Positions 59,526 through 64,000 of a stretch of DNA of 64,000 nt are shown in pieces. The notes beneath the pieces were generated by a model. That model did no database searches and was not told the origin of the DNA. It was given only the letters and a program-made list of their open reading frames with translations. Every line of letters starts with the position of its first letter. Position 1 is the first letter of the stretch. Both the position numbers and the translations under genes were made by a program. The stretch comes from Theristus sp. LFF4_11 (Eukaryota > Nematoda > Chromadorea > Monhysterida > Xyalidae), in contig JASANC010001512.1 of assembly GCA_030248135.1 (NCBI GenBank), forward strand, positions 40,697 through 104,696, given 5' to 3'.

Positions 59526-60127
59526 ATGGCCAAGTACACGTGCAACTATTGCAACGAGGAGTTCAACATGTTTCAATATTACATCAAGCATCAACACAAG
59601 TAAGAAAGTCATTGCTTTTTTTGTTGGCTGTTGGCATAATTAGTTGCAAACATGACGAAGTGTCGCATAAAAATTGCAGATGTCGACGTCAGACGCTCGG
59701 CCAAAAACTAAAATGTCACGTTTGCACCTGCTCTCTTACATTCACAAATCGTGAAACGCTCGAAAAACATCGACAGCATTGCCCAAAGCATGCCCATGCT
59801 GCCAGGCGTTGTGGATGCGGATTTTTGCACATAACAAGTGAAGAATACTTTGATCATCTCACAGTTTGCCACTGGTTTCATAGCGAAAAATGTGTTTGTG
59901 GCAAAAAATTCCTGACCAAACAGTCGCTGGCTGTGCACCAGGCTTCAAAATGTGCAGCAAGCACCAAGCCAACCGAGCCGTACGTCTGTGATTGCAAGCG
60001 TCAGTTTTTGAATCTATCAGGGCTTACTCTACATAAGCATCGCTGCAGAACAAACACGACTCCGCACGAGGTTGAGGCCGCCATAGCACTAATGGATTTT
60101 GGTTCGTTTTATTTTTACCATTTTTAA
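59526..60127 (+). CDS. C2H2-type zinc-finger protein
   Basis: Exons 59526-59599 and 59680-60127; about 173 residues from the ATG at 59526. The first finger is YTCNYCNEEFNMFQYYIKHQ, split from the rest by an 80-base intron. Next come LKCHVCTCSLTFTNRETLEK with H-x-x-H-C, CGCGFLHITSEEYFDHL, CVCGKKFLTKQSLAVHQ and YVCDCKRQFLNLSGLTLHKH. Several fingers are non-classical, with Cys-x-Cys pairs. Such proteins bind nucleic acid. The last codons may be intron: a possible donor (TTTGGTTCGT) occurs near 60100. It lies 2.5 kb from the Polinton integrase, and its first finger resembles the zinc-finger ORF at 62297, so it could belong to the same element. Confidence 0.7.
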
Positions 60128-60294
60128 CATGCAGAAATTAATAAACAGCACAATTTATATGCAGAGCACAAAAACATTTTAGCATCAACCAGCAAACACT
60201 AAACGTTCATCACTTCCAGTTCCACTTCTGCAGCAGCAGCAGCAGTCTAAAAGGTATGTTTTGTTACCGCGACAACAACCCAATCAATAAATCA

Positions 60295-61905
60295 CTAATC
60301 TTCAAGTACCTCAGCCGGACGTTTGCACCTTTTGATCAGTGCTTTCACACCGAGCACAAAGAGCCCAGTCAGAATCGTTGATAAATAGGCACTGCATGCC
60401 CCCAACACCGCCACAGTAGCTAAAAATGAGTATTTACATGTAACCCAAGATACACACACATAAAAAACATAGTCACTACATAATAAAACTGACTGACTGA
60501 CTGAAAAACCCACAATATTTCAGATTCGGTTCTGTTGTTGTGCTGATCACCGGAGGTAGCCCAGACGCGCCCTAAAGTTACAAAACGTAACATGATATTT
60601 GTAATATTTTAACATGTGTCCACATACCACTTCATTTTTTCCGCAAAGCGAATGTGTTGTATTTTCCGTGTATTCTGTTTTACAGTACCAGGTTGTAACT
60701 GAAACAATTATGTATATATGTGTGGCTTGATTTATATGATTGCTTTTCATTCCCTTTTTTCTAACCTGTGCTTCGGGGGTCAGATGATGTTGATGTGGAA
60801 TTTATCTGCAAAATAGCCGTACTTACATTTTAATTTTATAATACATTTTCAATTCACGCATTTACCGCTGTTTTTCTGATTTCTTCTGTTGTTGATCGTA
60901 TGAACCGAGGGTTGACTTGACCCTGCAGAAGCAAACATAAATCACAATTGCATTAAACATAAGTGGTTTAATAATTAAGAACTTGCAGTGGTGGGTCGAT
61001 ATAACGTGTCGGCACTGGTTGTGTTTGGGTGCTGTGGTGTCAATAAAAGCGTTCAGAGTACACAAACAAAAAAGATCATTGCAATTTTGAAACTGAAACA
61101 TACATGTGCGAGTGTGCGCGACAGGGTAGCGTGTGGTGTGGCTGAGCTCACTCGCTGTATTGACAACAAAAAGTTTTATACATGAAGACTGAAGTTAGTG
61201 CCAAGTTTCAACTTACATGCGGTCTTGTCGAGATCACTCTGTGTGTTGCAACGTGCACGGCGGGCAACCCAGCTGCTGACACTCGCAAATAAGGCACCTG
61301 TACTGCTCTAAACGTAAAACTCTTTATTTTGCTGAACTCTTTATTCAAAAACTTACAGGCGTTGTGCGGTGCACAGTTCGCTGCACAGGCGTTGTGCGGA
61401 TGTCGGATTTCAGGTCGGGCAGACTATGCACGGTGTCAAAGTCTGCCTGCTCCACCCCCGGCAGACTTGGAAGGGTGTCCGTGTCTGCCACCCGCACAGA
61501 CGTTGTGCGGTGCACTGCTGTCGGAGGCACTTGTTCGGTTGTTTCAAATGATTGAGACGCCTAAGTCGATCATTCAATTACACATTTTATTCATCAAAAA
61601 GCTAAAAATTGCTTATTGTGGTATTAACGCATAAAACACACTTTTCAATAAGGCAAACTGCAAACTCGTTAGCCGCCACATTTTGCTGAACTCTTTATTC
61701 AAAAACTTACAGGCGTTGTGCGGTGCACAGTTCGGTGCACAGGCGTTGTGCGGATGTCGGATTCGAGGCCGGGCAGACTAGGAACCGTGTCAAAGTCTGC
61801 CTGTTCCACTCCCGGCAGACTTGGAAGGGTGTCAGTGTCTGCCACCCGCACAGACGTTGTGCGGTGCACTGGTGTCAGAGGCACTTGTTCGGTTGTTTCA
61901 CCCGC
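60295..61905 (-). CDS. Type I membrane protein with a duplicated Thr/Val/Arg-rich exon (5' end missing)
   Basis: Exons that join in phase: 61711-61905 (65 codons), 61357-61560 (68 codons), 60866-60922, 60514-60571 and 60295-60419. The first two are a tandem duplicate; both code TTEQVP, HRTTSVRVADTDTLPSLPGV, EQADFDTV and SDIRTTPV, and both start after TTAG and end at CCTGTAAGT. The last exon has a membrane helix (LGACSAYLSTILTGLFVLGV) followed by a basic tail KALIKRCKRPAEVLED. A further exon-like block at 61217-61307 does not fit the phase. No signal peptide exon was found upstream within 400 bases. Extracellular repeats plus a single helix suggest a surface protein; identity unknown. Confidence 0.5.
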
Positions 61906-62296
61906 CTAAAACTTTGAAGCCTTCTGCGTACTGTTGGTGTATCCCTATTAAATACAGTTTACAAGTAACAAACAAATTATCAAATTTCACGTGCCTTGTC
62001 GCATGCCGTAACATTCGTTTGCACAATAAAGTTGTGCACTTTTAGCAGTTTCACAAACAACGACCAGTCAGAAGCCACTACACACGATGTAACCTCCATT
62101 TTGTGCATTTTGCTAAACTAATAAAAATGTCAGCATGTTCAAATTGTTAAAAAAAATTCTCAACTTTGCAACCTACATTGCGGGCACGAACGACGGCAAA
62201 TTCTCGCATTTCAGGAGACGTGAAAACACATCAAACGTGCAACCGGTCGGAATCTGAGGCAACACTTTAAACTCCGCGTTTGAGAACGCAAAAATT
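61906..62296. other. Spacer upstream of the Polinton-like genes
   Basis: No gene seen. If the Polinton starts here its terminal inverted repeat should lie nearby, but without the other end it cannot be recognised. Confidence 0.3.
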
Positions 62297-62555
62297 ATGG
62301 CACAGGCGATGCTTGATAAGGCATTCAAATGCAACGAGTGCGACGACATTTTGCCCGATCTGAAAGGTGTCTGCTTATAAAATTTTTCTAAATATATTCT
62401 TTTTTAAGACATTTTAAATTTCAGCTTTTGGAAAGCACTTCAAAAAGTTTCACAATGACAATGGCGTTTGCGCGACAACACGATCGATATTTGAGCTACG
62501 TCTGCGACTTTGTGAGCGATGCATTCTAAATCAACACTTTATTCCAAAAAAATAA
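62297..62555 (+). CDS. Small C2H2 zinc-finger ORF next to the integrase
   Basis: Exons 62297-62366 and 62425-62555; 66 codons. It codes one finger, FKCNECDDILPDLKAFGKHF with the second histidine three residues on, and a basic/Cys-containing C-terminus (LRLCERCILNQHF). The 58-base intron has donor AAAGGTGTCT and acceptor AATTTCAG. The ORF ends 66 bases before the integrase ATG and reads the same way, suggesting it belongs to the same mobile element. Function inferred only from the finger. Confidence 0.55.
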
Positions 62556-62620
62556 CGTCAATAACCATTCAAACAAAATAATCACAAGTCTTTGTGAGCA
62601 GTGCTCAAAACTTCCGCAAA

Positions 62621-63660
62621 ATGGATTTACTTGATGACCTCTATTACGATAAAACTGGCGAAGCTGGAGCATTTTCAAGACCACAAATTTTATTCCAAGA
62701 AGCTAAAAAACAAGACTCAACAATAACAAAACAACAAGTTGATGATTTTCTTAAAAATGAAGATGCGTACTACACATATCGCCAAGCACCGAATTATATT
62801 CCTGCACACGTTTCGGCGCGCAACTACCACGTCAATCGTGCAGACCAACTGTGGCAAATGGACTCATTTTATTTGACCAAAAGTTTTAAATCACCGTTTA
62901 AAGCTGTTTTTCTCGTGGTTGATGTTTTCACCAAACAAATACATGTTCGACCGTTGAGAAAAATTAATAAAACTACAGCCCTACGAGCATTTCTAAACAT
63001 TGTAAATGAGGAAAACAATGGCAAATTACCAGCATCGCTTATGGGTGATCGAGGTGTGGAACACGGAGACATAATTGAATATTGCAAACAAAATGGTGTA
63101 AATTTTTATTATCCACCACTACACTCGAAAAATAAATGCGCTGGTTAGTTTTGTTTTGTAATGATATGGTTTCTCAAGTCAGCAAATCAAAATACCGATT
63201 TTCAGTTGCTGAAAGAGCGGTCAGATCTCTACGAACGCGAATGGCGAGAATATTGAAAAAAGATAAGCGCTTTACAGCGTGGAGTGCCGCAAAGCTAAGC
63301 GCAAATCTGCTCAATTCAGAACAAAATTCTGTGCATAAGTTGATTCCAGATAACATAACAGACCAAAATGCTGGCACTGCCCTCATGAATATGAGATTTA
63401 AAAATTTTGAAGCCCAATCAAAAATGCCAACGCAAATATTGCGGAAACCACGATTTTCAAAGGGTGCTCGGGTACGTGTCATGGCGTCAAAACGTAACAA
63501 AAGCTTTTTGAAAAGTAACGATCCACATGTCGAACAACAGGTTTATGAAATTGACGATATCATTCCGACGGAGCCTTTATTTAGCTACAAATTGAGAAAT
63601 GTGGACACTGGCGGTAAAATGAAAGACAGCTGGTCTGAAAACGATTTGATACATGCGTGA
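62621..63660 (+). CDS. Polinton/Maverick-type DDE integrase
   Basis: Retroviral-like integrase that inserts the element's DNA. Exons 62621-63143 and 63206-63660 (325 residues), joined over a 62-base intron with donor CTGGTTAGTT and acceptor GATTTTCAG. The three acidic catalytic residues are visible: WQMDSFYL (first D), MGDRGVEHGD (second D) and, right after the intron, VAERAVRSL (E). Spacing between the second D and E is that of the D,D35E group. The C-terminus has the chromo/SH3-like basic segment typical of this family (FSKGARVRVMASKRNKSF) and ends in WSENDLIHA. A GTG upstream (62594) is in frame, but the ATG at 62621 is the natural start. No stop or shift breaks the frame, so the copy may be intact. 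Confidence 0.88.
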
Positions 63661-63661
63661 A

Positions 63662-64000
63662 ATGGAAAATTCGTTTTATTTCTACATTACGTCCGAAAAA
63701 CTCGAACAACAAGGAAGCCTTAATGCGAAATACGTCTGCAGACTAAACCAGCAAACGCCGTTAATCTGTGATCCGAACGAGCATTGGAGCGTTTGTCTGA
63801 AAAGCGTCACTCTACCTAGTTGTATCGAAAATATCGGTGCGGACTGTTTTGTGACTTTTGAAACCAATGGGGATAAATTAGTTTTGAAATTGTCACAGAC
63901 ACTCATAACTTATGAGACCAAACTCGCTGACAAGCTAACTGAGTTATTTGATGACGAGAGAGTTGCAGAATTTTTGCAAACTGAGGATAACATTGGCAAC
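63662..64000 (+). CDS. Polinton-associated ORF, cut by the window end (candidate minor capsid/penton-like)
   Basis: The ATG at 63662 follows the integrase stop by one base and stays open for 113 codons to the window edge. It begins FYFYITSEKLEQQGSLNAKY and continues LNQQTPLICDPNEHWSVCL, then KSVTLPSCIENIG. An N-terminal FY(V/I)T-S segment followed by W(S/E)V-L and LP-x-x(W/I)xN-like motifs is common in proteins beside Polinton and adintovirus genes that have been proposed as structural proteins. That match is from memory of the layout and is weak. The tight packing with the integrase supports membership in the element. Confidence 0.55.
   Translation, partial: MENSFYFYITSEKLEQQGSLNAKYVCRLNQQTPLICDPNEHWSVCLKSVTLPSCIENIGADCFVTFETNGDKLVLKLSQTLITYETKLADKLTELFDDERVAEFLQTEDNIGN

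Noticed and set aside
61217..61307. Exon-like block with a good donor (CATGTAAGT) in the duplicated-exon gene
   Set aside because: Its length is not compatible with the phase 0 neighbours using either visible acceptor; left out of the model but could be an alternative exon.
61339..61917. Plus-strand frames through the duplicated 61 kb segment
   Set aside because: The minus strand has consistent splice sites in both copies, while the plus frames have none.
1..64000. CRISPR arrays, bacterial promoters, ribosome sites, rRNA and phage genes
   Set aside because: None seen; the window is eukaryotic. The tandem arrays have adjacent units without unique spacers.

Overview
The window looks like a piece of an animal genome, most probably a nematode. 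Introns are short and their acceptors are nearly all of the TTTTCAG / TTTGCAG / TTTTAG type. There are no bacterial-style operons. The genes are animal genes: kidney-type glutaminase, the intraflagellar-transport protein IFT54, a ZP-domain membrane protein and SRD5A3. A nematode is favoured but not proven, and the species is not identifiable from sequence alone. The intergenic and intronic DNA is dense with non-autonomous repeats.

Layout. 1-8.5 kb (+): two tandem glutaminase genes with ankyrin C-termini and almost the same exon sizes. The second has lost several substrate-contact residues. 9.0-12.5 kb (-): a complete 8-exon IFT54/TRAF3IP1 gene. 15.6-18.3 kb (-): a 5-exon gene with one fibronectin-III-like domain and a Pro/Thr-rich tail. 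18.3-29.2 kb: gene-poor, with several MITE families and a 2.6 kb element with CCGTA-rich ends. 29.2-30.7 kb (-): a small four-helix membrane protein. 33.6-37.7 kb (-): an 8-exon ZP-domain membrane protein. 39.3-42.7 kb: a foldback element next to two satellite arrays. 43.5-45.2 kb (-): a secreted Cys-rich/Thr-rich protein. 46.5-48.0 kb (+): polyprenol reductase SRD5A3. 48.2-49.7 kb: a near-perfect 1.57 kb inverted repeat. 49.8-56.4 kb: MITEs, a foldback element, a nested insertion, a broken SMC1 fragment and tandem repeats. 58.3-61.9 kb: three small genes, including a C2H2 zinc-finger gene and a type I membrane protein with a duplicated exon. 62.3-64.0 kb (+): a zinc-finger ORF, a Polinton/Maverick-type DDE integrase with a 62-nt intron, and a following ORF cut by the window end.

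The host genes are mostly unrelated housekeeping, ciliary, extracellular-matrix and glycosylation genes and do not form a pathway. The most interesting items are the degenerate glutaminase paralogue, the likely edge of a Polinton, the long inverted repeat beside SRD5A3, the foldback element with facing TATA boxes, and several repeat families that share the terminus TACCGTA. Exon borders were placed by eye from reading frame, splice sites and protein similarity; no search was run.
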